Source: DAITBA01 sp036824005 (GTDB taxonomy: Bacteria; Pseudomonadota; Gammaproteobacteria; Burkholderiales; Rhodocyclaceae). Taken from it: 64,000 nucleotides of DNA. The stretch spans positions 1 to 64,000 of the forward strand of contig DAITBA010000020.1 of assembly GCA_036824005.1 (NCBI GenBank), read 5' to 3'. Positions 1 through 8,949 of the stretch are shown here, piece after piece (positions within the stretch are counted from its first letter, which is position 1; every line of letters starts with the position of its first letter). Made by a program: the position numbers and the translations under genes. Below the pieces are notes generated by a model. That model was not told the DNA's origin, did no database searches, and was given only the letters and a program-made list of their open reading frames with translations.

Positions 1-214
1 CACTATCTTGCACCGCTCTATACCGCCTTCATAGACGGGTTGGCCGGACGGTTACATCTGTGGTGCGGCCACGTAGGTCATTGACTCCAGAATCAGCACC
101 GCAGCCGCGCCATGCGGCTGCAATCCCGGCGATCTGAGGCGCGATCCCGGCTTGAGGAGTCGCGGTGATTCTTCTTGCCCCTGTGGGCATCTCGCCGAGG
201 CGGACGGCCTTCGA
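1..214. other. Window-edge stretch without a confident gene
   Basis: No gene can be supported here. One plus-strand frame is open from the window edge to a TGA at 82-84 (27 codons), so the tail of a gene convergent with the GMC oxidoreductase gene is possible. A minus-strand frame ending near 55 looks equally protein-like, so neither is called. A perfect 8-bp inverted repeat with a 5-base loop lies at 101-121, but it has no T-run, so it is only a weak terminator candidate. Confidence 0.3.
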
Positions 215-1876
215 TCAAGCAACCTGCCTTGCGATGCTCAATTGATCTCCGTCTCGTAGGACCTGCGCGATACGGTCAGAAAGCCGAAGTGCGAGCGCTA
301 CTAATGTAATGGTCGGGAAATTCGCACCGCAGGTTGGAAAGACCGAACTTCCAGCAATGTAGAGGTTGCTTACGCCGTGTACTTGGCAATTGCGGTCGAC
401 GACTCCGAGCTTGGGAGAATCGTGCATGCGTGTAGAACCCATGTGATGCCAAGTTCCTGACGGGTACGGTAGTTCACCCAGTAGTGCGCTCCACTCTCGA
501 TCCATAACAGGAGCCTCCATCGTCACGTCCGCAACGCCATTACGCTGTAACTCCTCCGCAACGTACTGAAACCCACGGTCGAATGTCCGCTTCTCGATCT
601 CGCCCATTTTCCAGTTTACACGCACCCTGTTCATTCCGAGCGCATCGCGCTCAGCCGCCAGCGTAACACGGCTGTCGGGATCCGGTACCGGCTCAACGAT
701 CGCCTGGAACTTCACATTAGTCATCAGAAAGCGGGGGCGCAGAAAGCGCTCAGCAAGAAATCTAGTCGTCTCACCCGGATTACCAACGAGGGTTCCCATC
801 TCGCGTGCCCACGAAAAATTGTCCTGCGTTTCCCCAGTTAGACCCCTTTTTATCTTGATCAAAGCCTGCGCAACCTGTGTGTCCTTGTCCGAAAATATCG
901 AGCACAACCAGATTCGTGAATTTGAAATCTGTTCCTTCCGTTGAGTCTCCTCCGTGAGCGCAAACTGACATGCGATTTTCGTGCCATGCGCGGCAATCGC
1001 GCGATTCTGATAGTGATGCTTAATATCGTACAGTCGGTTTCCTCGCCACTGGTCCCTTAATGTGATCTTGCTGTGCAACAACCGTGGGTGATCCATGTAG
1101 TAGCGGCCGACAACATCATTGCCATTGCCGAGTCCCGCCGCCTGCGTCGAATTCGAAGCCAACAGCAACCTCGCGTTTTCGATTCCGCCTGCTGCGAGGA
1201 CGAACAACCTCGCGCTTACCCACACGGTTCGCCCTGAGAGCGTTCTAACGCGTACTTGCGTTACTGAATTCGCGCTCTTGTTTGTCTCGATCTCAGTTGC
1301 ATTGGCGTATAAGAGGACTCTCACCTTCGCTGCACGCTTCAGTTCGGACCGATAGTACTTCCCAAACCGCATGGGTGGGCTAAACTGGGATATCCTATCG
1401 ACGACCGCTCCGGTCGTAAGCGGCACCCGCCGAACATCCCTTCGTCCTATTGCCGATTCCCAATACGCCGCATCGTAGTTTAACGGCCCCAGTTTGAGCA
1501 CGTCATGCGTGCGCTCATAGTATGGCGCAAGTTCCGATTTGCCAAATGGCCAGCCGCTGTACGGTATCCAGTCCCGCTTCAAGAAATCAGCCTCGTCAAG
1601 CGGCCTGCACCAACCACCCCAGCAGTTGCTACTCCCCCCCAAGAACCGACTCCGACACCCATCGGCGAACTCATACGGAAGCCCGACGTTTTCCCCACGA
1701 TACAAATCGCGGGTCGGCTCATCCGGGCGGAACCCTCCGCTTTCGAGGACAACCGCATCGATTCCCTGCTTTTCGAGCTCAAGCGCGACCGTGATCCCTG
1801 CAGCGCCCCCCCCGATCACGCAGACGCCAGTTTCAATCACTTTACCTTCTTCAAGACGGCGAGTATCAACCAGCAT
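215..1876 (-). CDS. GMC family FAD-dependent oxidoreductase
   Basis: This 553-residue flavoprotein of the glucose-methanol-choline family should oxidise an alcohol or sugar hydroxyl; its substrate is unknown. The FAD-binding GGGAAG motif is at residues 22-27 and ESGG at 45-48. The C-terminal GMC domain carries TWHHMG at 475-480, supplying the catalytic His, and ANFPT at 518-522, supplying the second active-site residue. No signal peptide is seen, so the protein is probably cytoplasmic. The ATG follows a GAGGG ribosome site by six bases. It is the last gene of the minus-strand polysaccharide run, downstream of manC, so it may oxidise a sugar nucleotide, a lipid-linked sugar or the polymer precursor. 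That role is inferred from position only. Confidence 0.85.
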   Translation of the reverse strand: MLVDTRRLEEGKVIETGVCVIGGGAAGITVALELEKQGIDAVVLESGGFRPDEPTRDLYRGENVGLPYEFADGCRSRFLGGSSNCWGGWCRPLDEADFLKRDWIPYSGWPFGKSELAPYYERTHDVLKLGPLNYDAAYWESAIGRRDVRRVPLTTGAVVDRISQFSPPMRFGKYYRSELKRAAKVRVLLYANATEIETNKSANSVTQVRVRTLSGRTVWVSARLFVLAAGGIENARLLLASNSTQAAGLGNGNDVVGRYYMDHPRLLHSKITLRDQWRGNRLYDIKHHYQNRAIAAHGTKIACQFALTEETQRKEQISNSRIWLCSIFSDKDTQVAQALIKIKRGLTGETQDNFSWAREMGTLVGNPGETTRFLAERFLRPRFLMTNVKFQAIVEPVPDPDSRVTLAAERDALGMNRVRVNWKMGEIEKRTFDRGFQYVAEELQRNGVADVTMEAPVMDREWSALLGELPYPSGTWHHMGSTRMHDSPKLGVVDRNCQVHGVSNLYIAGSSVFPTCGANFPTITLVALALRLSDRIAQVLRDGDQLSIARQVA

Positions 1877-1960
1877 GGCATTCCCTCAAGTCCACGTTTC
1901 AATGCGCGCTTATAGCACTCAAAAATGCTCCTGATTAACCGACGTCCGCCCAGGAACGGC

Positions 1961-3436
1961 CTAACCGCGTCCGTAGGTATCAGAGAAGCGGACGATGTCG
2001 TCCTCCCCTAGATATGCACCGGACTGCACTTCGATCATCTCCAGGGGAAGCTTACCCGGATTCTCCAAGCGATGCCGCACCCCAAGTGGAATATAGGCAG
2101 ATTGATTCTCTCCAAGCAGAAAGACTTCGTCACCGCGTGTAACGCGTGCGGTGCCCCGAACAACAATCCAATGTTCGGCACGATGATGATGCATCTGAAG
2201 TGACAAGGCGGCCCCTGCATTCACAACTATGCGTTTGACTTGAAAGCGGTCACCGTAATCAATGCTATCGTAATATCCCCAAGGGCGATAAACCTTCCGG
2301 TGCGCCTCGGACTCGGAACGCTTGTCCCGCTTGAGCTGCGCGACGACCCGCTTTACTTCTTGTGCTCGCCCTTTATGTGCCACCATTATCGCGTCTGCCG
2401 TTTCGACAACGACCACGTCGCTAAGCCCCACACACGCAACAAGCCGGTTCGCCGCTATTGCTAAGCTATCCTTTGTATCCAGAGCAATAACATCACCCTT
2501 GAGTACATTTCCATAGCGATCTTTGTCGCTGATCTCCCAAAGTGCACTCCATGCACCCACGTCTGACCAACCAGCATCCAACGGAACAACTGCAACGTCT
2601 GTTGCTTTCTCCATTACGGCGTAGTCAATCGAATCGCTCGCGCATGCAACAAACGCATCGAGGTCAACTCGCAAAAAATCCCCGTCTCTCTGGCTCTTGG
2701 CGATTGCCGCCTCGCACGAAGACAGAATGTCGGGTCGATGTCGCTGCATCTCATCCAGCCAGCGCGATGCCTTCATCATGAATATCCCGCTGTTCCAGAA
2801 GTATTCTCCTGACGCGACATAACGCAGCGCTGTTTCAGCATCAGGTTTCTCCACAAACTGCAGCACTTCGAGGGCAGATCGCGCGCCAGAAACATTTGCG
2901 CCTCTGCGAATGTATCCGTAACCCGTCTCCGGCGCGCTCGGCACAACGCCGAAGGTCACCAGCCTTCCTTCCGCCGCTAGCTCCGTACCCTCCACTACTG
3001 CCCTGTGAAACGCCTTCTTGTCCGCGATGACATGATCAGCCGGCATAACAAGCAGCACTGCGTCCCCACCAATACTTCGCGAAACTAACGCAGACAGAGT
3101 CAATGCAGGCGCGGTGTTGCGGCCGACAGGCTCCAAGATGAGAGTCGCGCCTTCCTTACCGATTTGGCGAAGCTGCTCTGCCGTAATAAACCGATACTCC
3201 TCGTTGCTGACGAGAATTGGCGCACCTATTTGCCACCCATCCGACAACGCCGCGCCATCCATCCGCGATGCGGTTGCCTGCATCATCGTAATGTTGCCGC
3301 CAAACGACAGTAGCTGCTTCGGGTACTGATCACGCGATAATGGCCATAGACGTGTGCCGGATCCACCACACAAAATTACCGGTTGCACATTAAGGAGTGT
3401 CGTCACCATATCAACATCCGCTTGAGATTCGCTCAC
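1961..3436 (-). CDS. manC: Mannose-1-phosphate guanylyltransferase / mannose-6-phosphate isomerase
   Basis: This bifunctional enzyme isomerises fructose-6-P to mannose-6-P and makes GDP-mannose from mannose-1-P and GTP. The nucleotidyltransferase signature (CGGSGTRLWPLSR) is at about residues 23-35, followed by YPKQ. The C-terminal cupin isomerase half starts near residue 385 (VYRPWGYY) and contains the metal-binding HHHRAEHW stretch. The 491-residue length fits the fused ManC/AlgA type. The start given is a GTG at 3436; an ATG nine codons later (3409) is an equal alternative and both have weak ribosome sites. It feeds Gmd and Fcl, encoded upstream in the same run. The phosphomannomutase needed between its two steps is not in the window. 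Confidence 0.93.
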   Translation of the reverse strand: MSESQADVDMVTTLLNVQPVILCGGSGTRLWPLSRDQYPKQLLSFGGNITMMQATASRMDGAALSDGWQIGAPILVSNEEYRFITAEQLRQIGKEGATLILEPVGRNTAPALTLSALVSRSIGGDAVLLVMPADHVIADKKAFHRAVVEGTELAAEGRLVTFGVVPSAPETGYGYIRRGANVSGARSALEVLQFVEKPDAETALRYVASGEYFWNSGIFMMKASRWLDEMQRHRPDILSSCEAAIAKSQRDGDFLRVDLDAFVACASDSIDYAVMEKATDVAVVPLDAGWSDVGAWSALWEISDKDRYGNVLKGDVIALDTKDSLAIAANRLVACVGLSDVVVVETADAIMVAHKGRAQEVKRVVAQLKRDKRSESEAHRKVYRPWGYYDSIDYGDRFQVKRIVVNAGAALSLQMHHHRAEHWIVVRGTARVTRGDEVFLLGENQSAYIPLGVRHRLENPGKLPLEMIEVQSGAYLGEDDIVRFSDTYGRG

Positions 3437-3648
3437 GACCTAATCGATCATGTACAACGCGCATAGTGCGCAGAGAGATTTACCTTTGACACGTGCTACG
3501 TACACGCAGAAGCACGCGAGAATTCACACCACAACCGCGGCAGAACACACAACGCAGAAATCATAATTGAAGCGCGCCGCATGGCCCCGCGAATTTGATC
3601 ACGGAGCACGGACTTGCCTAGGGTCTTTGGCTAGTTGCGAGGCGCGTT

Positions 3649-4431
3649 CTACTTTTCTCTTCCCACGCTACTCAGAAGCTGCGCTGCGATTCCGACTATG
3701 AACAGCGTGTTCGTAACCAAGTATCGCCTCCACAGCCGCCTTGGTTCCTGGCTCAAGCGATATACCCATTCCAACCCGTTACGTTGCATCCAAGGGGGTG
3801 CCCGTCGGACCGTGCCCGCATGATAATCGAACGCAGCTCCCACCCCGAGCGTGACGGCGTCGATGCGCCTGCGATGTTCCGCTATCCATCGCTCTTGCTT
3901 CGGGCAACCCAAGCTCACAAACACGATTCCCGCATCGGAGTCTCGGATTTGCTTCACGACTGCCTCGTCCTCTGCCTGCGTCTGCGGACGGAACGGAGGG
4001 CAGTGGTAACCTGCCACGATTAGGCTAGGAAACGCGTCCGCGAGTTTGCGGATAAGATGGTGTACCGTTTCCTCGGTACTCCCATACAAGAACACGCGGA
4101 CATCACGTTGTGACGCACGTTCGCAGATGCGCCACATCAGATCCGGGCCGTTTATGCGTGCTTGAGACTTGTGCCCCATGGCCCGCAATGCCCACGCAAC
4201 GGGCGCTCCATCTGGCGTGACCATGTCCGCCTCATTGAGCACCAACTGGAACTCCGGCGACTGCCATGCGGTAACAATGGAGTGTACATTGCAGATGCAC
4301 ACGTATGCGCCAACCTTGCGCTGCGCGAGCGCCATCACGCGCGTTTCGGCATCGCTCCATGACATAACGTCGACCAACGATCCCAGTACCGCCTGTCGCG
4401 CCCGCAGCGCAACTCCGTCTATTCTATCCAT
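3649..4431 (-). CDS. WecG/TagA/CpsF family glycosyltransferase
   Basis: This 260-residue glycosyltransferase (GT26) adds a sugar to an undecaprenyl-linked intermediate on the cytoplasmic face of the membrane. Family hallmarks include the CNVHSIV stretch, VTPDGAPVAWALR, FLYGSTEE, VFVSLGCPKQERWIAEHR and GVGAAFDYHAGTVRRAPPWMQRNGLEWVYRLSQEPRRLWRRYL. Length and C-terminal basic/hydrophobic tail are normal for the family. The gene sits between manC and a GT2 gene. A spacer of about 210 bp separates it from manC; it contains a short GCGCA/TGCGC palindrome at 3459-3471 and no recognisable gene. The sugar transferred cannot be told from the sequence. Confidence 0.9.
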   Translation of the reverse strand: MDRIDGVALRARQAVLGSLVDVMSWSDAETRVMALAQRKVGAYVCICNVHSIVTAWQSPEFQLVLNEADMVTPDGAPVAWALRAMGHKSQARINGPDLMWRICERASQRDVRVFLYGSTEETVHHLIRKLADAFPSLIVAGYHCPPFRPQTQAEDEAVVKQIRDSDAGIVFVSLGCPKQERWIAEHRRRIDAVTLGVGAAFDYHAGTVRRAPPWMQRNGLEWVYRLSQEPRRLWRRYLVTNTLFIVGIAAQLLSSVGREK

Positions 4432-4489
4432 CTGCGCCTACAAGACGAAGGCCCATACGATGCTCAGGCACCGAGAACCATGTAGCCAT

Positions 4490-5338
4490 CTATGACCCCA
4501 TTGTCCGCCATCTGACGTAGCCCTCAATTCGTCCCAATGAAACGGAGCAACCCGCCAGTATCGATCGTATGCTCCGTGGCGGGACGCACGAGCGGAATAT
4601 TGGTGCGAGAATTCCCCGGGCAATAACGATTCGCGACAGGTTGTGCTTTGCATATATGGCACCGACACCTCGTTCCCTGCTGCGCAATCGCTGGCACAGC
4701 TGACCAAGCGTACCTGTCATCCGCGAAGGATATGCATGATGCACGACGACGTCCGGCCGGTAGCATACTTGTTCCCCGCTCGACAAATATCGAATCAGCA
4801 AATCCGTCTCCTCAGAGGCCCCGAAGTACCGCGACACGCCGAAACGCTCATCAAAGCCCCCGATCTCAAGAAGTACTGAGCGTCGCAAGAACAGCGTTAT
4901 CGAGCTTGTATCTCGCTCTCTAAACCTTCGTAGCCGGTCCAACGACAACGCGGTCTGTTGCCCTCCCACTGGGCTTTCCTCATGCCATCTTGCGACCACA
5001 CCGCCAAAATCCATCCGTGTCGTCAAGAACGTCCGGACTAGTCCAATAACCGACGGTTCATACCAGCAGTCATCGTCGGGGAAACCAATGATCTCGTACC
5101 GTGCGCACTTGATGCCATGATTGCGTGCCGCCGAGAGATTCCGCGCTGGAAATCGCTCGTGAACAATATCAAGACCGAGCGCTCGTCCTTCGCGAACGAT
5201 GGTGTCAAGCCGGCCGTCGGTGTTTTGGTCCACGACAATCAACTCGAACGCTCCATCCGACTGCGCTGCCAGCGAACGCACTACGCGCCGGATGTCGTCA
5301 CTCCGATCCACCGTCGCCATTACGAGAGAGACTTTCAT
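4490..5338 (-). CDS. Family 2 glycosyltransferase
   Basis: This GT-A fold glycosyltransferase of about 282 residues starts MKVSLVMATVDRSDDIRR, with the conserved VDQN and the acidic metal-binding cluster FPDDDCWYEPS near residue 90. It probably adds one sugar to the lipid-linked repeat unit at the inner membrane. A longer frame begins 90 bases upstream, but that start would lie inside the preceding glycosyltransferase gene. The ATG at 5338 leaves eight bases after the upstream stop and gives the normal GT2 N-terminus, so it is preferred. Donor and acceptor are unknown. Confidence 0.87.
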   Translation of the reverse strand: MKVSLVMATVDRSDDIRRVVRSLAAQSDGAFELIVVDQNTDGRLDTIVREGRALGLDIVHERFPARNLSAARNHGIKCARYEIIGFPDDDCWYEPSVIGLVRTFLTTRMDFGGVVARWHEESPVGGQQTALSLDRLRRFRERDTSSITLFLRRSVLLEIGGFDERFGVSRYFGASEETDLLIRYLSSGEQVCYRPDVVVHHAYPSRMTGTLGQLCQRLRSRERGVGAIYAKHNLSRIVIARGILAPIFRSCVPPRSIRSILAGCSVSLGRIEGYVRWRTMGS

Positions 5339-5346
5339 TCCCGGAC

Positions 5347-6114
5347 CTAACTTCTCGGCACAGCGAGCCTGCGTGCCAAGCGCAATCCTCTTACGGCGTA
5401 GTACGCACCATGATAAAGAAGCGCCCACGGTGAGAGTCCTGCATGTCGCATCCTCACCCTGAAATTCTGATTGAAGTCCGCCGCAGCGTTCGCGGTTGAT
5501 GTGCTCCCACCGTGCACACGAAACGCTGTCAGATGCTTGTCGATGTACGCGGGCTTATGAAGTTTCGCAATGCGCAAGAAGAAATCGTAGTCCATTGAGT
5601 ACTTCAGTGATTCATCAAACCCACCTGCCCGATCGAATACCTTCTTTCGAACAAAGGTCGACGGGTGCGGGATGAAGTTCAGTCTCAGAAGCTCGCGGTA
5701 GCTAAATTTCGGAAGCTCATAACCCTCCGGAAAAAGCTTGCCACCAACGTCAGTCATGTGCCGACCATATGTCCACTCGCATCCAGACGCACGCATGACG
5801 TCCGCGACGTCGCTCAGTACGCTGGGGTACAAGTAGTAATCGTCAGAGTGCAAATGCGCAATCACGTCTCCTGACGCCACGCGGACTCCCTCGTTCATCG
5901 CGCGCGCAATGCCACCGCGAATATCGCGCACGAGAATGACCTCTCGCGGAATCCGCAGAATCCTCTCGAGCGTACCGTCAGTCGACCCCCCATCGACAAA
6001 CACATACTCTATGTCACTGTAGTCCTGCGCAAGCACAGACTCGATTGACTGCGCGAGATATGGTTCGCTGTTCCATGTGCATGTAATGATCGAGAATTTC
6101 ATCGCGGCGGTCAC
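5347..6114 (-). CDS. Family 2 glycosyltransferase
   Basis: This GT2 glycosyltransferase of about 255 residues begins MKFSIITCTWNSEPYLAQSIESV and contains FVDGGSTDGT and the HSDDYYLYPS acidic motif expected of a GT-A fold. It resembles the short WcaA/WbbD-like enzymes of polysaccharide loci. The GTG at 6114 overlaps the stop of the upstream GT4 gene by four bases, which suggests translational coupling. An ATG four codons later (6102) starts the conserved domain more directly; neither has a strong ribosome site. The residue it adds to the repeat unit is unknown. Confidence 0.87.
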   Translation of the reverse strand: MTAAMKFSIITCTWNSEPYLAQSIESVLAQDYSDIEYVFVDGGSTDGTLERILRIPREVILVRDIRGGIARAMNEGVRVASGDVIAHLHSDDYYLYPSVLSDVADVMRASGCEWTYGRHMTDVGGKLFPEGYELPKFSYRELLRLNFIPHPSTFVRKKVFDRAGGFDESLKYSMDYDFFLRIAKLHKPAYIDKHLTAFRVHGGSTSTANAAADFNQNFRVRMRHAGLSPWALLYHGAYYAVRGLRLARRLAVPRS

Positions 6115-7376
6115 ATCGAGAGCACCCGTGCCATCGGCGCGTAGTCGTCACCAGCAAGGTACCGCTCCTTAGGACTTTCGTACACCTCTAGTATTCGTTG
6201 AGTCGCGTACGAGACATCACCCGAGAAGTCGTCGAGCGTCCCGCGATAAACCTCCCGTTCCAATCCGCGTAGCCCAGCCACGAGCTGTTCCATCGTGTCA
6301 AATAGCTTGAGTTGGTTCGGGTAGCGCTGATAGGCCACAAGCTCGGGAGTCCCCCCGCGACATAGCGCAAATGTTGGCTTACCAAGCGCAAGTGCTTCGA
6401 GAACTGTCGTTGCGCAAGGCTCCTCCCACACCGAGGGAACGACGATCGCGTCTGCCGCGGCAGTATACTTGACGACGTCCCCATAGCTACACCAGCCCAG
6501 CAACTCGACCAGCGGCGATACAAAATGCTGTCGTAATCGCTTCTCGTCGGGGCCGTCCCCTGCAATTCGAACCCGCATATCTGGCCGTGGATCCGGACAG
6601 TACTGCTGCAGAAAAACCTCGATCCCTTTGGGTGGCGCGACCTTCCCGGCAATAAACACATTGAGTAGACCGTCCTGAGACACTGGGGCGTTTCGGCTGA
6701 GGGTGCGTATAGACTGGTAGTCAACGAAATTGTGGATCACAGTGCCCCATTGCCCACTCCCTGCGCACCGCGCAAAGTTCCTCCGCATCGCCTCCGACAC
6801 AAAGATCGTCTTGTGTTTCCGAAAAGACGCAGCCACTGCTTGTCGGTAACTCGAAACCGAGAAAGATGAAACACGCGACTGCAACCAAGTCGGCATGGAT
6901 GAGGCGCACCGCGCACAACTCGCGGGCGCCAAGTCGCTGCACACTGCCCCGTCCTTGAACCGTGTGTGAATTAAGCAATCACCCCCCTGATCGTGCCGGG
7001 TCTGGACAAAATTCACGGCGCCCGAGATGTACTTTCCGAGGTTCGGAAAATGTCCGTGGTAGTGAACCACGTCGTACAGAGGCGCAAGGTTCGAAATCGC
7101 ACTTGCCATGTGCCTTGCAACGACCGGTCGCCGCAGCGGATTGAAACACCCAAGCGCACCTTCTTTCCAGCCTCGTTCTACGCCCTTTAGCGCAGCAAAA
7201 AAACGTCCGTCGAATCCAAGCTCGCCGCTCACCCGCTCATACGCGATAGAGTCGTTTCCAAGAAAGTCCACTGCACAGCCGCAGCGCACGAGCGCCTTGG
7301 CGAGCGTGATCGCATGCTTGCCAAGCCCGCCCATGCTCATATGCGGTACATCTTCGCTCACCATCAATACCTTCAT
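6111..7376 (-). CDS. Family 4 glycosyltransferase
   Basis: This 421-residue GT-B fold glycosyltransferase has an N-terminal MGGLGKHAITLAKAL acceptor-side segment. Its C-terminal nucleotide-sugar domain contains FIAGKVAPPKGIEVF, IAGDGPDEKRL and the EX7E-type motif EEPCATTVLEALALGKP. It probably acts in the cytoplasm on the growing lipid-linked oligosaccharide. A cysteine-rich stretch in the middle (CSDLAPASCARCASS) recurs in some family members and is not explained here. It overlaps the next GT2 gene by four bases and follows the flippase gene, consistent with one transcript. Confidence 0.88.
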   Translation of the reverse strand: MKVLMVSEDVPHMSMGGLGKHAITLAKALVRCGCAVDFLGNDSIAYERVSGELGFDGRFFAALKGVERGWKEGALGCFNPLRRPVVARHMASAISNLAPLYDVVHYHGHFPNLGKYISGAVNFVQTRHDQGGDCLIHTRFKDGAVCSDLAPASCARCASSMPTWLQSRVSSFSVSSYRQAVAASFRKHKTIFVSEAMRRNFARCAGSGQWGTVIHNFVDYQSIRTLSRNAPVSQDGLLNVFIAGKVAPPKGIEVFLQQYCPDPRPDMRVRIAGDGPDEKRLRQHFVSPLVELLGWCSYGDVVKYTAAADAIVVPSVWEEPCATTVLEALALGKPTFALCRGGTPELVAYQRYPNQLKLFDTMEQLVAGLRGLEREVYRGTLDDFSGDVSYATQRILEVYESPKERYLAGDDYAPMARVLSM

Positions 7377-7437
7377 CGCCGCCTCGACATCACCATGAGT
7401 TTCGCATTGTGCACCGCGCGTTCCGCACCACTATCGA

Positions 7438-8949
7438 CTACTTAACGGACGAGAGCTTCAATCTGAGATAACCCGAGGCCCAACGTCGATGAGCCGCGCT
7501 TAGCACGAAAAAATACCCGAAAACGCCGTAGGCCGCGCAGATAAGTAGCGCCACCAGCACTGTCGCCGCGATACCCAATGGTCGGTCAGGCTTCATCGCT
7601 ACCAGTAATCCCGCGGCCAGTGCGAGAAATATGCTGGTTCGGCCATAGGAGTGCATGACAAACTCCGAGAACCTGAATGGGATCGCATACTTGTGCACAA
7701 AGACCCATTGGGCAAAAGTAACACCCACAGCCGAGATCAGATGTCCGATGGCAACCCCAACGATTCCGTAGAGCTTTGCGCCAAGGAATGTAAGTGTGAG
7801 TCCGACAACGACTTTCACAATGGCAAAATATGCATGGATGTTCGGATACCCCAACCCGTTACTGACCAACGCGGGCAGGTTGGTGCCTGAGTCCGCGACC
7901 AGCGCCGCCGCGATCAGCACCATGACCAGCGCCCCGTTTGCTGCGAACTCCTCCCCCATCCAGTAGAAAAGTATTTCGTATGCAAACACGATAGTCAGAA
8001 GCAACACGAGCGCATTGATGAAATACACATACCGTGCGGTTGTGAAATAAACCTCTTTGAGCCTGGTTAATTCCTGGCGGGCGCTCAGCTCACTCGCGGC
8101 GGGCAACACCACGCTGGACAGGCGAAACGTGAGCCCAAGTATGCGACTAATCAAAGTCGCAGGAACGGTATAGTACGTTAGTGGCGCCATGCCGATTAGC
8201 GACCCAATTATCAGGCGATCCGCATGTGCATTGAATAGCGACGCGAGCGTATTCATGTACACGAAGCCACTGAACGTGAGCAACCTACGGGCCACAACCC
8301 AAGATGGAATAAGAAACCGGAATCCCTCCAAGAGCCGAAGTATCACGACCGACAAGATGCCGACATTCATTGCGCTCAGCACGACGCGGACCAAGATGAC
8401 TTCATACAATCCATATCCGAGCCACAGCACACCAACTGAAAGTACTGAGACTAGGCTGCCAAACAAAGCTTCCAGCTTCCCGGAGACATCGTATCGCTGC
8501 AACGCCTGCGGAACGCTATTTAGGTATGACTGCAACTGTCCGAACACGAACCCGATCGCAGCAAGGCGCATCGCACTCACAGATGAATCGATGAGATGCC
8601 GCGGAAGCGAGAACAAGTTCGTCGCCAGCCATTTCGCGCTCGCAAAGATCAGAACGCCACCCAACACCCCAATGCACGCGTAGGTGACGAGACCGAATGA
8701 CACCGTTTCGTGCAGTTCCCGCTTCTTGCCGACGGCATGGTACTCAGCAATGTACTTGACCGATCCCGTCGTAACATTGAGGTCAATGATGGCGAAGTAT
8801 CCCACGATGGCCGTTACCATCGTGAGGATCCCATAGTCCACCTCGCCAAGGCGGAAGACGATGAACGGGATCGTCAGGATCGAGACGACCGCTGGCAGCG
8901 CCGATCCGAGGAGATTGAATAGGGAGTTGCTAAGTATACGCCCTGGCAT
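7438..8949 (-). CDS. Polysaccharide flippase, Wzx/RfbX type
   Basis: This integral membrane protein of 503 residues has about twelve hydrophobic segments and belongs to the MATE/MOP flippase superfamily. The N-terminus (NSLFNLLGSALPAVVSILTIPFIV) is the usual first helix of polysaccharide biosynthesis proteins. It should flip the undecaprenyl-PP-linked repeat unit to the periplasm. Its start lies 20 bases inside the end of the upstream polymerase-like gene, an overlap that favours coupled translation. Codon usage is less GC-rich than in the housekeeping genes to the right, as is common for Wzx genes. Confidence 0.88.
   Translation of the reverse strand: MPGRILSNSLFNLLGSALPAVVSILTIPFIVFRLGEVDYGILTMVTAIVGYFAIIDLNVTTGSVKYIAEYHAVGKKRELHETVSFGLVTYACIGVLGGVLIFASAKWLATNLFSLPRHLIDSSVSAMRLAAIGFVFGQLQSYLNSVPQALQRYDVSGKLEALFGSLVSVLSVGVLWLGYGLYEVILVRVVLSAMNVGILSVVILRLLEGFRFLIPSWVVARRLLTFSGFVYMNTLASLFNAHADRLIIGSLIGMAPLTYYTVPATLISRILGLTFRLSSVVLPAASELSARQELTRLKEVYFTTARYVYFINALVLLLTIVFAYEILFYWMGEEFAANGALVMVLIAAALVADSGTNLPALVSNGLGYPNIHAYFAIVKVVVGLTLTFLGAKLYGIVGVAIGHLISAVGVTFAQWVFVHKYAIPFRFSEFVMHSYGRTSIFLALAAGLLVAMKPDRPLGIAATVLVALLICAAYGVFGYFFVLSAAHRRWASGYLRLKLSSVK

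Noticed and set aside
1..84. C-terminal end of a plus-strand gene at the left edge
   Set aside because: Only 27 codons are visible and a minus-strand frame is just as plausible, so it is noted but not called.
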